Shown here one piece after another: positions 50,761-60,162 of a DNA stretch of 64,000 nt (positions within the stretch are counted from its first letter, which is position 1; the number at the start of each line of letters is the position of its first letter). Below the pieces are notes generated by a model. It was not told the DNA's origin, ran no database searches, and saw only the letters and a list, made by a program, of their open reading frames with translations. The position numbers and the translations under genes were made by a program. This DNA is from an uncultured Desulfosarcina sp. (GTDB taxonomy: Bacteria; Desulfobacterota; Desulfobacteria; Desulfobacterales; Desulfosarcinaceae), in the NCBI RefSeq assembly GCF_963668215.1, contig NZ_OY764190.1, positions 3,162,001 to 3,226,000 on the forward strand. Reading direction: 5' to 3'.

Positions 50761-51879
50761 TTAACGCTTCATGGAATTGACGACATCCCCCACCGCATCG
50801 ATCAGGCGGTGCATGTCCTCGGCGTGAACGTCGCCGATATTGCCGATACGGAAGGTCTCGCGGTCGGTTACCTTGCCCGGATAAATGACAAATCCCCGGG
50901 ATTTCAAGTCTTCGTAAAATTTTTGGAACTGCCAATCCTCCGATCGGGGATAGAGAAACGCCGTGATGATGGGGGACTGCCATTGTGCGGGCAGCAGGGG
51001 CTGGAAACCGAGCCGCTGCATCCCCTCAACCAGAATGCGGTGGTTTTCCCTATAGCGGGCATGGCGGGTCTCGATGCCGCCTTCGGCCGCCAACTCACCC
51101 AGGGCCTGGGCAAACGCGCGCACCACGTGGGTGGGAGAGGTGAACCGCCATTTGCCGCCGTGATCTTCCATGGTCCGCCACTGATCGTAGAGGTCCAGGC
51201 TGAGGGACCGGGCCTGGCCGCGAGTTTGTTCCAATACCGTTTGGCGGGCGATGACAAATCCGAAACCCGGCACGCCCTGGATGCATTTGTTGGCGCTGCT
51301 GATCAGGTAGTCCGCACCCACGGCTTCCATATCCACCAGGATGCCGCCGAAACTGCTCATGGCGTCCACGATAAAGCACTTCCCGGAGGTCTTGACAATG
51401 CGGCCGATTTTTTCCACAGGGTTGAGCATGCCGGTGGTGGTTTCGCAGTGCACCACGGCCACATGGGTGATGGCCGCATCGGATTGCAGGCACGCCTCGA
51501 TCCGATCCAGGTCCGGTGGCGTGCACTCGTCGCCGTTGATAAATTCGTGGTCGATGCCCTGGCGCCGGGCGATCTCGGCAATCCGACATCCATAAGCGCC
51601 GTTGGCGATGACCAGCAGCCTGCCGTCCGGTGGAACGGCCGTCGTGAGGGTCGCTTCCACGCAAAAGGTCCCGCTGCCCTGCATCAGGACACTGGTGAAG
51701 GTTTCGCCGTCGCCGGCCAGGCGGACGAGATCTTCTCGAATCTGCTGGACGATAGCGTTGTAGTCGCTGTCCCAGGTGCACCAGTCCCGGTACATGGCGG
51801 CTTTTACGGTTTTGGTGGTGCTCAGGGGGCCGGGGGTGAGCAAAAGGTACGGGTTGTCGGGCAACAGTTCAGGGTTCAT
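50761..51879 (-). CDS. phnW: 2-aminoethylphosphonate-pyruvate transaminase
   Basis: A 372-residue PLP enzyme: [18 protein letters not shown] start, [33 protein letters not shown] and the PLP lysine in [14 protein letters not shown]. It converts AEP and pyruvate to phosphonoacetaldehyde and alanine. Its upstream neighbours PhnX and the PbfA-like lyase complete a carbon-phosphorus degradation route. The start overlaps the end of the previous gene by 11 bases. Family and context agree. Confidence 0.93.
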   Translation of the reverse strand: MNPELLPDNPYLLLTPGPLSTTKTVKAAMYRDWCTWDSDYNAIVQQIREDLVRLAGDGETFTSVLMQGSGTFCVEATLTTAVPPDGRLLVIANGAYGCRIAEIARRQGIDHEFINGDECTPPDLDRIEACLQSDAAITHVAVVHCETTTGMLNPVEKIGRIVKTSGKCFIVDAMSSFGGILVDMEAVGADYLISSANKCIQGVPGFGFVIARQTVLEQTRGQARSLSLDLYDQWRTMEDHGGKWRFTSPTHVVRAFAQALGELAAEGGIETRHARYRENHRILVEGMQRLGFQPLLPAQWQSPIITAFLYPRSEDWQFQKFYEDLKSRGFVIYPGKVTDRETFRIGNIGDVHAEDMHRLIDAVGDVVNSMKR

Positions 51880-53236
51880 GGCTTCTCATTGACTCGGTTA
51901 AGTTTTGAAAGGCGTTCTCGATGATGTCCAAAGCGAGATCCAGATCGGCCTCGTCGATGGTCAACGGCGGCGTCAGGGTGAGAAAACTGCCGTGGGATGT
52001 CTTGAAGCTGAGGCCTTTTTCCAGGCAGGCATACAGGATGCGCTCGGCCGAATTCACAGCCGGGGTTTTCTCTTCCCGGTTTTCGACCAGATCCAGACCA
52101 AAAAGCAGGCCTCGCCCGCGCACATCGCCGATAAGATCGAACCGCTTTTTAAAGGTCGACAGCCACCGGACGGCATGGCGTCCCAACCGGGCCGACCGTT
52201 CCACCAGGCCTTCCGATTGGATGACGTCGATGGTGGCCAGGGCCGCGGCGCAGGCCACCGGATTCTTCTCATGGGTGTAATGGCCCAGGGCCTTGTCCGG
52301 GGCCAGGTCCAAGTCAGCACGCGCCACCATGGCCGCCAAGGGAAAGACGCCTCCGCCCAGACCCTTGCCCAGAACGAGAATGTCCGGCACGACGGCGTCA
52401 TGTTCGAAGGCGAACATTTTGCCCGTTCTCCCCAGACAGACGGCCGTTTCATCGAAAATCAGCAGGGCGCCGTGGCGATCGCAGGCCTCGCGGACCCGCC
52501 GCCAGTACCCCGGCGGCGGCGGATTGATGGCCGTGCAGCGGATGGGTTCGGCGATGACCGCCGCCACGTCGCCCTCTTTTTCCAGGACATACTCGATGTA
52601 GCGGGCGCATTTGAGGCCGCAGGTTTCACAGCCGTTACCGGAATCCCACAGGCAGCGGTATGGATCGGCCGGCGGCACATGCTCGCAACCGGGCAGCAGG
52701 GGGCCGATACCTTGCCTGAACAGGGACTCTCCGCCTACGGAAATGGCATCCAGGGATGCGCCGTGAAAGGCATCCCACATGGAGATGGTCTTGAATCGTC
52801 CGGTCACCGTGCGGGCCAGTTTGAGGGCCATGCCCACCGCACTGGTGCCGCCGGGGGCCAGCAAGACCTTGCCCAGGGGGTCGGGGGTGAGGACCGCCAA
52901 CGCCTCGGCCAGTTCGATGGCCGGGATGTTGGTGTAGCGGCGGGGACAGAACGGCATGCGCTCCAACTGCACGCGGATTGCCGCCAGAATCCGGGGATGG
53001 GCATAGCCGATTTGATGGGCGCTGTTGCCGTGAAAGTCGAGGATCGCCCGTCCCTGAAGATCCTTCAGGCGAGACCCGCGGCTTTCTGTCAGCACATTCA
53101 GGCATGGCGTGGACAGGCTCTGGCGGATGAATCCCTGCTTGTCCCGTTCCAGCCAGTGACGGGTTTCATCGTCGATGTGTTGCGACTGCCATTGCCGGCG
53201 GTACAAAGAGAGGTTGCTGTCCCCCTCGCTTAGCAT
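51869..53236 (-). CDS. pbfA: Class III aminotransferase-fold lyase, PbfA-like (R-1-hydroxy-AEP ammonia-lyase)
   Basis: A 455-residue class III PLP protein: [72 protein letters not shown] and [11 protein letters not shown] (PLP lysine region), then [18 protein letters not shown]. In AEP operons a class III homologue (PbfA) removes ammonia from (R)-1-hydroxy-2-aminoethylphosphonate to give phosphonoacetaldehyde, the same product PhnW makes. Location between phnX and phnW strongly suggests this. An ordinary omega-aminotransferase is the alternative. Confidence 0.75.
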   Translation of the reverse strand: MLSEGDSNLSLYRRQWQSQHIDDETRHWLERDKQGFIRQSLSTPCLNVLTESRGSRLKDLQGRAILDFHGNSAHQIGYAHPRILAAIRVQLERMPFCPRRYTNIPAIELAEALAVLTPDPLGKVLLAPGGTSAVGMALKLARTVTGRFKTISMWDAFHGASLDAISVGGESLFRQGIGPLLPGCEHVPPADPYRCLWDSGNGCETCGLKCARYIEYVLEKEGDVAAVIAEPIRCTAINPPPPGYWRRVREACDRHGALLIFDETAVCLGRTGKMFAFEHDAVVPDILVLGKGLGGGVFPLAAMVARADLDLAPDKALGHYTHEKNPVACAAALATIDVIQSEGLVERSARLGRHAVRWLSTFKKRFDLIGDVRGRGLLFGLDLVENREEKTPAVNSAERILYACLEKGLSFKTSHGSFLTLTPPLTIDEADLDLALDIIENAFQNLTESMRSHEP

Positions 53237-54066
53237 GGCTGCTCGCCGTTTTCCAACCGCCGGGCGATATCGTCGACCACGTTCAGGCAGTCCCAGATGC
53301 CTTTGACTACATAATGGGCCCCGGCATCCTTATAGCGGGCTTCGATGGCCGCAAGCCGTCGGTTCAGTTCTTCTTCGGGCAGGGCGGCCACCTGATCCTC
53401 GGGCAGTCCCAACTCGTTTCCCGACTGGGTCAGGCCGACGGACCACATGCCGGCATTGCGCCCCTCTTCGATATCGCTGACGGTGTCGCCGATCTTGATC
53501 ATGGCGGCGAAAGGGCAGGTCTGAAGCTGGATGGCGTTCTGGTAGCACATCCAGGGAAACGGCCGGCCGGCGGGAACATCCGATGAACAGACGGAGCAGT
53601 CGGGGCGGTATCCCATCCTGGCGGCCTCCGGTACAAGCACTTCCATCATGGGGGCCGTGTAGCCGGTACAGGAGCCGATTTTAATCTTGCGGGTGCGCAT
53701 GGCCTCGACAAAGGGCAGCAGTCCCGTGATGGGTTCGGCATGGTCGGCAATGGCGGCGACCATCATGGGTTCGGTTTCATCATAAAGTTTTTCCACATCG
53801 CGATTATCGGGCAATTGGCCGTATTTTTCCTGCCACTGCCCGGCGATGTTGGGCAGCTTGCACATGCTGCGGATATGCTCTTTCTTTTCGAGGCCCATGA
53901 ACTGCCTGGCCTCGGCAGTCGTTACGGTAATGTCGAAGGCTGCGAACACCTTCACAAATACGTCGGCCGGTCCCATGCAGCCGTAGTCGACGGCGGTGCC
54001 GGCCCAATCGAGAACCACGGCCTGTACCGGGCCGGTGTAAGGGCGATTGAGAATGGATGCGGACAT
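53230..54066 (-). CDS. phnX: Phosphonoacetaldehyde hydrolase
   Basis: A 278-residue HAD-family enzyme with the nucleophile D20 in VVLDWAGT and the Schiff-base lysine in MGLEKKEHI (K61, equivalent to K53 of the Bacillus enzyme). IKIGSCTGYTAP (motif II region) and KIGDTVSDIEEGRNAGMW (metal motif) follow. It cleaves phosphonoacetaldehyde to acetaldehyde and phosphate. The gene overlaps the PbfA-like gene by seven bases. The essential residues I could check are intact. Confidence 0.93.
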   Translation of the reverse strand: MSASILNRPYTGPVQAVVLDWAGTAVDYGCMGPADVFVKVFAAFDITVTTAEARQFMGLEKKEHIRSMCKLPNIAGQWQEKYGQLPDNRDVEKLYDETEPMMVAAIADHAEPITGLLPFVEAMRTRKIKIGSCTGYTAPMMEVLVPEAARMGYRPDCSVCSSDVPAGRPFPWMCYQNAIQLQTCPFAAMIKIGDTVSDIEEGRNAGMWSVGLTQSGNELGLPEDQVAALPEEELNRRLAAIEARYKDAGAHYVVKGIWDCLNVVDDIARRLENGEQPC

Positions 54067-54097
54067 GATAACCCTTTCCTTTCAAGCAAACGTTCGG

Positions 54098-55855
54098 TTA
54101 GCGGCTGGCCCAGGCCTGGCTGCGGTTTCTCAACTTGCGGGTCAGCAGGCCGTAGCCGATACGGACCGCCAGGTTGGTCAGCAGAATCAGAATGGACATG
54201 GCGCAGGCGGGGGCCACATCGCCGGCGTCATCCATATTGGCAACGGCCACGGATGCCAGGGGAAGATCCGCCGAGTAGAGAAAGATAACCGCCGACACGG
54301 TAGCCATGGAGTTGACGAAGTAGTACATGCCGATCTCGAGGATGGCAGGAATGCAGACGGGCACCGTCACCCTTGCAAAGGTTTTGGTGAAGGGAACCCC
54401 CATGGATTCGCTCACCGTCTCGAATTCGCGGTCGAGCTGTTTGAGGGCGGTGGTCGCGGTGAGAAAACTGACCGAGAAGAAGTGCACGATGTTGCTGATC
54501 ACCAGGATGGCCATGGAGGCATAGACGAAATTGAATGGGTTGGGGATAAACAGGCCACCAATCCGCCAGCCCAGGGCATTGAAAAAGAAGATGTAGGCCA
54601 GGCCGATGACCAGACCGGGAAGGGCCAGCGGAAGAATCGAGAGAAAATAGGCGGTCTGGCGAAGGCTGTTCATCTGCCGCGTTTTCTCGATCAGATAGGC
54701 CGCACAGAAGGTGATGGCCGTACCGAAGACGGCAGAATAAAGGCTCATGCGGATGCTGTTGAGAAAAGCGGCATATCCGCCGCCTCCCGTTCCCGTGAAA
54801 TTGTAGTGCCAGAATCCCAGGGACAGTTTGTAGGGCCATACGTTTATCAGGGAAGCATAGGCCGCCGTGAGATAAAAGCCGATAATCAAAAAGACGATCA
54901 GCCCGCAGAAGCCCAGATACAGCCGGTCCCGAAGCGGATGCGGCTGGGGTACCAGGGGTACCGATTTGGCGGCGATCATGGCCACCTGTTTTCTCTGTAC
55001 GATGCGATCGACGATGAAGGCGATCACGGTGGGGATCAGCAGAACGACACTGACCACGGCTCCCATGGTGAAGTTCTGCTGGCCGATTACCTGCTTGTAG
55101 ATGTCCGTTGCCAGGATGTTGAAGTTGCCGCCGACCACCTTGGGGGCCCCGAAATCGGTGAACGCCAGGATGAAGCAGACAAACACGGCACTGAGCAGTC
55201 CATAGCGGACGCCCGGCAGGGTCACCGTCAAGAAGGTGCGTATCCTTCCGGCCCCTAAAGATTCGGCGGCCTCGTATAGCCGGGCATCGGTCATGGTCAG
55301 GGCGATGGATAGAATCAGCACCGCCTGGGGAAAGGTGAACAGCACCTCGGAGATGATGATACCCACCGGGCCGTACAGGCCGATGTCGATGCCGGGCAGG
55401 GCGCCGAAAAAACCGCGGGTGATCAACCCCTTGCGGCCGAAAAGATACACCAGGGCGATGCCGTTGAGCAGGGTCGGGGCGAACAGGGGCATCATCGATA
55501 GCGCTTTGAAAAACCCTTTGCCTGCAATGGTGGTCCGCGTCAGGGCATAGGCGAATAAAAAGCCGAGGGTGACGGAAATAACTGTCGTAACGGTGGATAC
55601 GAACAGGCTGTTGTAAAGCGAGTAAAAAAGCGCCGGCGTGCTGAAATAGGTGACGTAGTTGGCCAGGCCGACAAACTGGCCATCGGCGTTATTGAAGCTT
55701 TTCGACAGCAGTTGAAACAGCGGCAAAAGAACGACGACAGCCAACCAGACGCAAATAAGAAGGATCAGCAGTCGCTTGATCCACAGCTCCCGGTCCAGTG
55801 CGGACCAGATGGACAGCGGCGGCAGGGTGTCAGCAGTGGTTGCGGATGTGGGCAT
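54098..55855 (-). CDS. Fused two-domain ABC permease for 2-aminoethylphosphonate
   Basis: A 585-residue permease with about 12 transmembrane helices in two homologous halves. Each half has an EAA-like loop (AAESLGAGRIRTFLTVTLPGVR; VSESMGVPFTKTFARVTVPVCI). This is the FbpB/AfuB-like fused form typical of AEP transporters (PhnU plus PhnV in one chain). ATG 55855 is chosen over an upstream extension of low-quality sequence. It sits between phnX and the ATPase gene. Substrate is inferred from the operon. Confidence 0.88.
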   Translation of the reverse strand: MPTSATTADTLPPLSIWSALDRELWIKRLLILLICVWLAVVVLLPLFQLLSKSFNNADGQFVGLANYVTYFSTPALFYSLYNSLFVSTVTTVISVTLGFLFAYALTRTTIAGKGFFKALSMMPLFAPTLLNGIALVYLFGRKGLITRGFFGALPGIDIGLYGPVGIIISEVLFTFPQAVLILSIALTMTDARLYEAAESLGAGRIRTFLTVTLPGVRYGLLSAVFVCFILAFTDFGAPKVVGGNFNILATDIYKQVIGQQNFTMGAVVSVVLLIPTVIAFIVDRIVQRKQVAMIAAKSVPLVPQPHPLRDRLYLGFCGLIVFLIIGFYLTAAYASLINVWPYKLSLGFWHYNFTGTGGGGYAAFLNSIRMSLYSAVFGTAITFCAAYLIEKTRQMNSLRQTAYFLSILPLALPGLVIGLAYIFFFNALGWRIGGLFIPNPFNFVYASMAILVISNIVHFFSVSFLTATTALKQLDREFETVSESMGVPFTKTFARVTVPVCIPAILEIGMYYFVNSMATVSAVIFLYSADLPLASVAVANMDDAGDVAPACAMSILILLTNLAVRIGYGLLTRKLRNRSQAWASR

Positions 55856-55928
55856 GGTGTTTTTATCTGTCTGTTTCGTTTGATTTCGGTCTTTTCTCGT
55901 CCTTCTTCCCTCGTCCCTCATCCATCGG

Positions 55929-57029
55929 TCACGGCCCCTCCATATACACCCGCAAACGATCGACAGGCAGATGGACGGAAAGCGGCTTTTCCGGGACGAT
56001 ATCCAACCGCCGGACGGTCTCCGCGGGCACATCCGCAGTGATGGTGGCCGCCTTTTCAAGCGTGGCGGGCCATGTCAGGTCGATGCGAAAAAGGGAGCCG
56101 CGGTATTCCATGCCGGCCACGCGGGTTTCCAGAAGGTTGGCCGCCGTGGGATCATGCCGCAGCATGACATCTTCGGGCCGGATGGCGATGGTTACCCGAC
56201 TTCCGGCCGGCAGCCGGCTGGTGCCGTTCTCGCCGGTGACCGAAAGGCGTGTCTGGCCGATGCCGTAGACGCCGCTGTCGATTTTCTCGGCCCCTTCGAT
56301 GAAATTCATGGCTCCGATGAAATTGGCTACGAAAGGGGTAGCCGGTTTGTCGTACACCTGGTTCGGACTGCCGTCCTGGACCAGACGGCCCCGGTCGATC
56401 ACCAGGATGCGGTCGGCCATGGTCAGGGCCTCTTCCTGGTCGTGGGTGACCATGATGGTGGTAATTCCCAGGCGCTGCTGAAGTTGCCGGATTTCGCTGC
56501 GCAGTTTGATTCTGACCTTGGCGTCCAGGGCGGAAAGGGGTTCGTCCAGTAAAAGCAGATCCGGAGAGACGGCGATGGCGCGGGCCAGGGCCACGCGCTG
56601 CTGCTGACCGCCGGAGAGTTTGGCGGGATGCTTGCGCCCCATGCCCCGCAACCCCACAAGATCCAGCAGTTCGTCGACCTGCTGACGGATATCTTGGCGG
56701 GATTGCCCCTGACTTCTCAAACCGTAGGCGATGTTTTCTCGGGCCGTGAGATTGGGAAACAGGGCGTAGGATTGAAAGACGATGCCGACATTGCGTCTGG
56801 ATACCGGCAGTGCGGAGACATCCCGGTTTTCGATGAAGACCTTGCCCCGGGTCTGTTTCTCCAGCCCGGCCACCACCCGCAGCAAGGTGGTCTTGCCGCA
56901 GCCGCTGGGTCCGAGAATAGAGAGAAACTCGCCGCGGCGGGCCTCGAAAGAGACATCGGCCAAGGCCGTGAAGCTTCCGAAGTTCTTGGAGACATCTTTC
57001 ACCGTCAGGTAAACCGGGTTTGCATTCAT
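55929..57029 (-). CDS. ABC transporter ATP-binding protein for 2-aminoethylphosphonate (PhnT-like)
   Basis: A 366-residue ATPase with Walker A GPSGCGKTT, VFQSYALFPNL, signature LSGGQQQRVALARAI, Walker B LLLDEPLSALDAK, H-loop THDQEEALTMAD and a C-terminal TOBE region. It energises the fused permease. The start MNANPVYLTVKDVSKNF follows a modest ribosome-binding site. The gap of 73 bases to the permease gene is the largest within the operon apart from that to the binding protein. Closest to PotA/FbpC-type ATPases. Confidence 0.88.
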   Translation of the reverse strand: MNANPVYLTVKDVSKNFGSFTALADVSFEARRGEFLSILGPSGCGKTTLLRVVAGLEKQTRGKVFIENRDVSALPVSRRNVGIVFQSYALFPNLTARENIAYGLRSQGQSRQDIRQQVDELLDLVGLRGMGRKHPAKLSGGQQQRVALARAIAVSPDLLLLDEPLSALDAKVRIKLRSEIRQLQQRLGITTIMVTHDQEEALTMADRILVIDRGRLVQDGSPNQVYDKPATPFVANFIGAMNFIEGAEKIDSGVYGIGQTRLSVTGENGTSRLPAGSRVTIAIRPEDVMLRHDPTAANLLETRVAGMEYRGSLFRIDLTWPATLEKAATITADVPAETVRRLDIVPEKPLSVHLPVDRLRVYMEGP

Positions 57030-57151
57030 GGCAGTTCGCTTCTGATTGGAGGTTTCTGGTTGGCTGTTGTCAACCGGACAGGGGCGCGGTGCGCAGCGCC
57101 CCTGCCGGGTCAATGCATGAAACGCTTGTAATGGGTTAATACGTCTCAACG

Positions 57152-58186
57152 CTATTTTGCATCGCTTTTGCCGTCGTACCGCTTGGTCCACTCTGCCAGG
57201 ATGCGCATCCGGTTTTTTGCGGCCCAGTTGAAATCGTTGGCGATCAACTGGCTTTCGGGATCGGCGGGGAAGCCGTCGGGAATGGCAACGCCGGTGGCAT
57301 AGGCGGTTACTGGATAAACCTGGGCATAGGCTTTCATCACCGGTTCGCCGATGGCCCAGTCCAGAAAGGTTTTGGCGGCGGGCTTGATGCTGGCTTTTTT
57401 GATCAGACAGTTGGCTTCCACATCCCAGCCGGACCCTTCCTCGGGAAAGACCGTCAGAACCGGTTCTCCCTTTTGCTTCTGCATGAATCCGCGGTAGGCG
57501 AAAGAGATGCCGATGGCCACTTCACCGGCCCCGGCCAGCTTGCAGGGTTTGGAGCCGGAGTGGGTGTAGCGGGCGATGTTCTCATGCAGTTTGTCCAGGT
57601 AGGCCCATCCTTTTTCTTCTCCCATGGTTTGCAGGATGGCGGATACGGTCAAAAAGCCGGTGCCCGAAGAGGCCGGATTGGGCATGGCCAGCTGGCCGTG
57701 GTAGACCGGATCGAGCAGGTCGTCCAAGGATTTGGGGATCGGCAGATCGAGCGCCTTGCACTCGATGGTATTGACGCAAAATCCGGTCATCCAGGCCTTG
57801 ATGCCAACCCAGTGGGGCGGGTTGTTGGTGTCGCGCATTTTCGGACGAACCTTTTCCAGCCCCTTGGGCGCGTAAGGTTCAACCATGCCAGCCTGGTCGC
57901 AGAGCATCAGACTGGTGGCGGCGGTGCCCCACACCACGTCGGCCTGGGGATTGTCTTTTTCGGCCAGCAGTTTGGCGGTGACGATGCCGGTGGAATCGCG
58001 CACGATTTTAACCTCGATATCCGGGTGGGCTTTTTTGAAAAGATCCAGGTAAATGGGAATTTCGTCATCTTCCAGGGCCGTGTAAACGAGAAGCTCTTCG
58101 GCGAATGCACTACCAATGCCTGCCAGAACGACAAACAGAAGCAGCGTGCTCAGAATGATTCCAGCTTTCAGGGGCGTTTTTTTCAT
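57152..58186 (-). CDS. Periplasmic binding protein for 2-aminoethylphosphonate (PhnS-like)
   Basis: A ~344-residue protein with a signal peptide ([22 protein letters not shown], then [15 protein letters not shown]). It has the iron/AEP-binding protein fold (Fbp/PhnS type): [37 protein letters not shown] and [15 protein letters not shown] blocks. AAGGAG lies a few bases before the start; the GTG just before the ATG could also serve. It lies 36 bases after the LysR gene. Ligand inferred from the operon. Confidence 0.88.
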   Translation of the reverse strand: MKKTPLKAGIILSTLLLFVVLAGIGSAFAEELLVYTALEDDEIPIYLDLFKKAHPDIEVKIVRDSTGIVTAKLLAEKDNPQADVVWGTAATSLMLCDQAGMVEPYAPKGLEKVRPKMRDTNNPPHWVGIKAWMTGFCVNTIECKALDLPIPKSLDDLLDPVYHGQLAMPNPASSGTGFLTVSAILQTMGEEKGWAYLDKLHENIARYTHSGSKPCKLAGAGEVAIGISFAYRGFMQKQKGEPVLTVFPEEGSGWDVEANCLIKKASIKPAAKTFLDWAIGEPVMKAYAQVYPVTAYATGVAIPDGFPADPESQLIANDFNWAAKNRMRILAEWTKRYDGKSDAK

Positions 58187-58222
58187 CACAGTTCTCCTTA
58201 AGAATATTGGGTGGTTGAAACT

Positions 58223-59191
58223 TCATGGGGTAAGCGGACCTGCCGTGCGGCAGGCCGGCGAAGATAATCTTTCCACGGGTTGTGGGAACGCATTGGCCGC
58301 CGTTTTCGAAAAACGGCGGCTGCGGTCAGACTTGATCTCCCTGACGACATCGAAAAACGCCTGAATCGGGCGCAGATGTTCGTATTCCGGCAGGCAGACC
58401 ACAAATTGACGGGCGGACAGATCCAGGCCCGTTATCCGAACTCCGGTCAGTCTCGGGTCGTGGACATACTCATCCTCCAGGGCGATGCCGAAACCAATGC
58501 CGGCCGCCACCGCTTCCTTCATGGCCTCCCACGAATCCAGTTCCATCACGACCTGCGGATGGATGTCCCGGCGGTTCAACCGCTGGTTGAATATCTGTCG
58601 GGTCATGGAACCGGCGTGGCGGGCCACCATCTGCCGGCCTTTCAATTCCGCAACCTCGATGGACGGACGCCGGGCCCAGGGGTGATCCGTGGAGACAAAC
58701 AAAACAATAGATTGATCGCTGTACGTGAGGTTGACCAACCGATCGTCGGGCACAACGCCGGTAATTTCGGCCAGGTCCAGGCGGCAGGCGATGACATCTT
58801 CGACAAGATTGACCGAATCGCCGATTTTGGCCTTGACCTGAATGCCGGGATACCTCTCCATGAACACGGCCAACAGCTCCATGACCAGGTAATGGCAGCT
58901 CAATCCGATGGTCAGACGACCGTTGCGCAGTTCACCGGCGGAAGTAAGGGATTCCTCAAAATCGTCGATCAGTCCCAATATTTTTCTGGCTTTAAGCACC
59001 AATTCCTTGCCCAGGGTGCTGAATTCGAGGTGCCGCCCGCATCGCCAGAACAGTTTGACCCCGTGCTGTTCCTGGAGTTTGCGAAGTTGAATGGATACCG
59101 CCGGCTGGGTGAGACCGAGCCGGTCGGCCGCACCCGAAAAAGAGCCGGTCTGTTCCAATGCATCCAGCGCTTTGAGCTGGTTCAAGTTCAC
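58223..59191 (-). CDS. LysR-family regulator of the AEP operon
   Basis: A 322-residue LysR protein: HTH region LNQLKALDALEQTGSFSGAADRLGLTQPAVSIQLRKLQEQ, then the periplasmic-binding-like effector domain (GLSCHYLVMELLAVFMERYPGIQV, ESWEAMKEAVAAGIGFGIALEDEYV). The start codon is GTG with GGAAG upstream. It is the first gene of the operon and lies on the same strand as the structural genes, unlike the usual divergent arrangement. It probably activates the operon in response to AEP or its products. Confidence 0.9.
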   Translation of the reverse strand: MNLNQLKALDALEQTGSFSGAADRLGLTQPAVSIQLRKLQEQHGVKLFWRCGRHLEFSTLGKELVLKARKILGLIDDFEESLTSAGELRNGRLTIGLSCHYLVMELLAVFMERYPGIQVKAKIGDSVNLVEDVIACRLDLAEITGVVPDDRLVNLTYSDQSIVLFVSTDHPWARRPSIEVAELKGRQMVARHAGSMTRQIFNQRLNRRDIHPQVVMELDSWEAMKEAVAAGIGFGIALEDEYVHDPRLTGVRITGLDLSARQFVVCLPEYEHLRPIQAFFDVVREIKSDRSRRFSKTAANAFPQPVERLSSPACRTAGPLTP

Positions 59192-59347
59192 CGAAAAATA
59201 CTTCCGTTTTAAGAATTATGATGGAAGGTCGATAATGATATCAGAAGAGAAACTACCGTTGGTGGATTGTAAGTTGATTAGGAAACGGTTAGAATTCGAT
59301 TAACGAAATTTAGTTTAAGCTAGGGAAGGCTTAATTGGATTTATAGT

Positions 59348-60055
59348 TTATTTGTCTAACCGTGTGACCACCGTTATCGGCGATCCCGGCGGTCCGCTGG
59401 GCCCCTCGAAGCGCTGGAAGATTCCCCGGGGCAGGGCGAACCAGTAATCGCTTTTCCAGAAAGGGGCCAGCATGCCGGTGGCCCGCAGGCGGATGTGTTG
59501 CAATCTTTTCGGGTTTTCTTCGGACGTTGCGGTTTCGATTTCTTTTTTGACGGCCTTGATTTTATGCGGGGTCAGGGTGTCGGGTCGGATGGTCCAGAAA
59601 ACGCGCTCCGAATCGTCGGAGGCGATCAGTCCACGAAGGGAGAGAGAGGTGGCCTGATACCAGGGAGCGTCGTCGATGTCTAATGTTTTATCCAGCGGCT
59701 CACCCTTGAACGTGCCCTCGATCACAATGGTGTCGCCCTTTCGTTGGGCAACAAAGTCGTTTCCGGCGGCGGCATCGGTGACCTGCCAGCATAAGGTCCG
59801 GTAGCTGCGGCCTGTCGTGGTCACATGGCGCTCCGTGGCGGTAGTGTAAGTGAGGACCAGGGTGTCGCCCCGGCTCAGGTGCCAGGAGGCATCTTTGGAA
59901 GACGCGCCGGTCGCTTCCCGGTAGTGGTGAATTTCTTCATCGGTCATGGGCGTGGCGGGTGCCGCTGTGGCAACCGGCGCCAGTGCGCAAGCAGCCAGCA
60001 GGATCAACGCCCATGCACGTATTACGGGGTTGGAAAGGTTTCTCGGCAAATTCAT
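59348..60055 (-). CDS. Hypothetical exported protein
   Basis: A 235-residue protein with an N-terminal signal sequence (RAWALILLAACALAPVATAA) and a mainly beta-strand body containing THLSRGDTLVLTYTTATERH-like strands (here WHLSRGDTLVLTYTT) and a C-terminal FALPRGIFQRFEGPSGPPG. No catalytic motif or known domain was recognised. It is likely periplasmic. It lies between the AEP regulator and the divergent ppk gene, with ~105 bases to the ppk start. Regulation by phosphate would fit the location but no Pho-box was recognised. Confidence 0.6.
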   Translation of the reverse strand: MNLPRNLSNPVIRAWALILLAACALAPVATAAPATPMTDEEIHHYREATGASSKDASWHLSRGDTLVLTYTTATERHVTTTGRSYRTLCWQVTDAAAGNDFVAQRKGDTIVIEGTFKGEPLDKTLDIDDAPWYQATSLSLRGLIASDDSERVFWTIRPDTLTPHKIKAVKKEIETATSEENPKRLQHIRLRATGMLAPFWKSDYWFALPRGIFQRFEGPSGPPGSPITVVTRLDK

Positions 60056-60162
60056 GCGCCGCCCGTATCATATTTGCATCGGCTTTAGAAGTCTTTCGGC
60101 TCCCTTTGCCGGGAGCTAACAAAATTCTAACATTTGGTTCATATAATTAATAATTTACAGTT

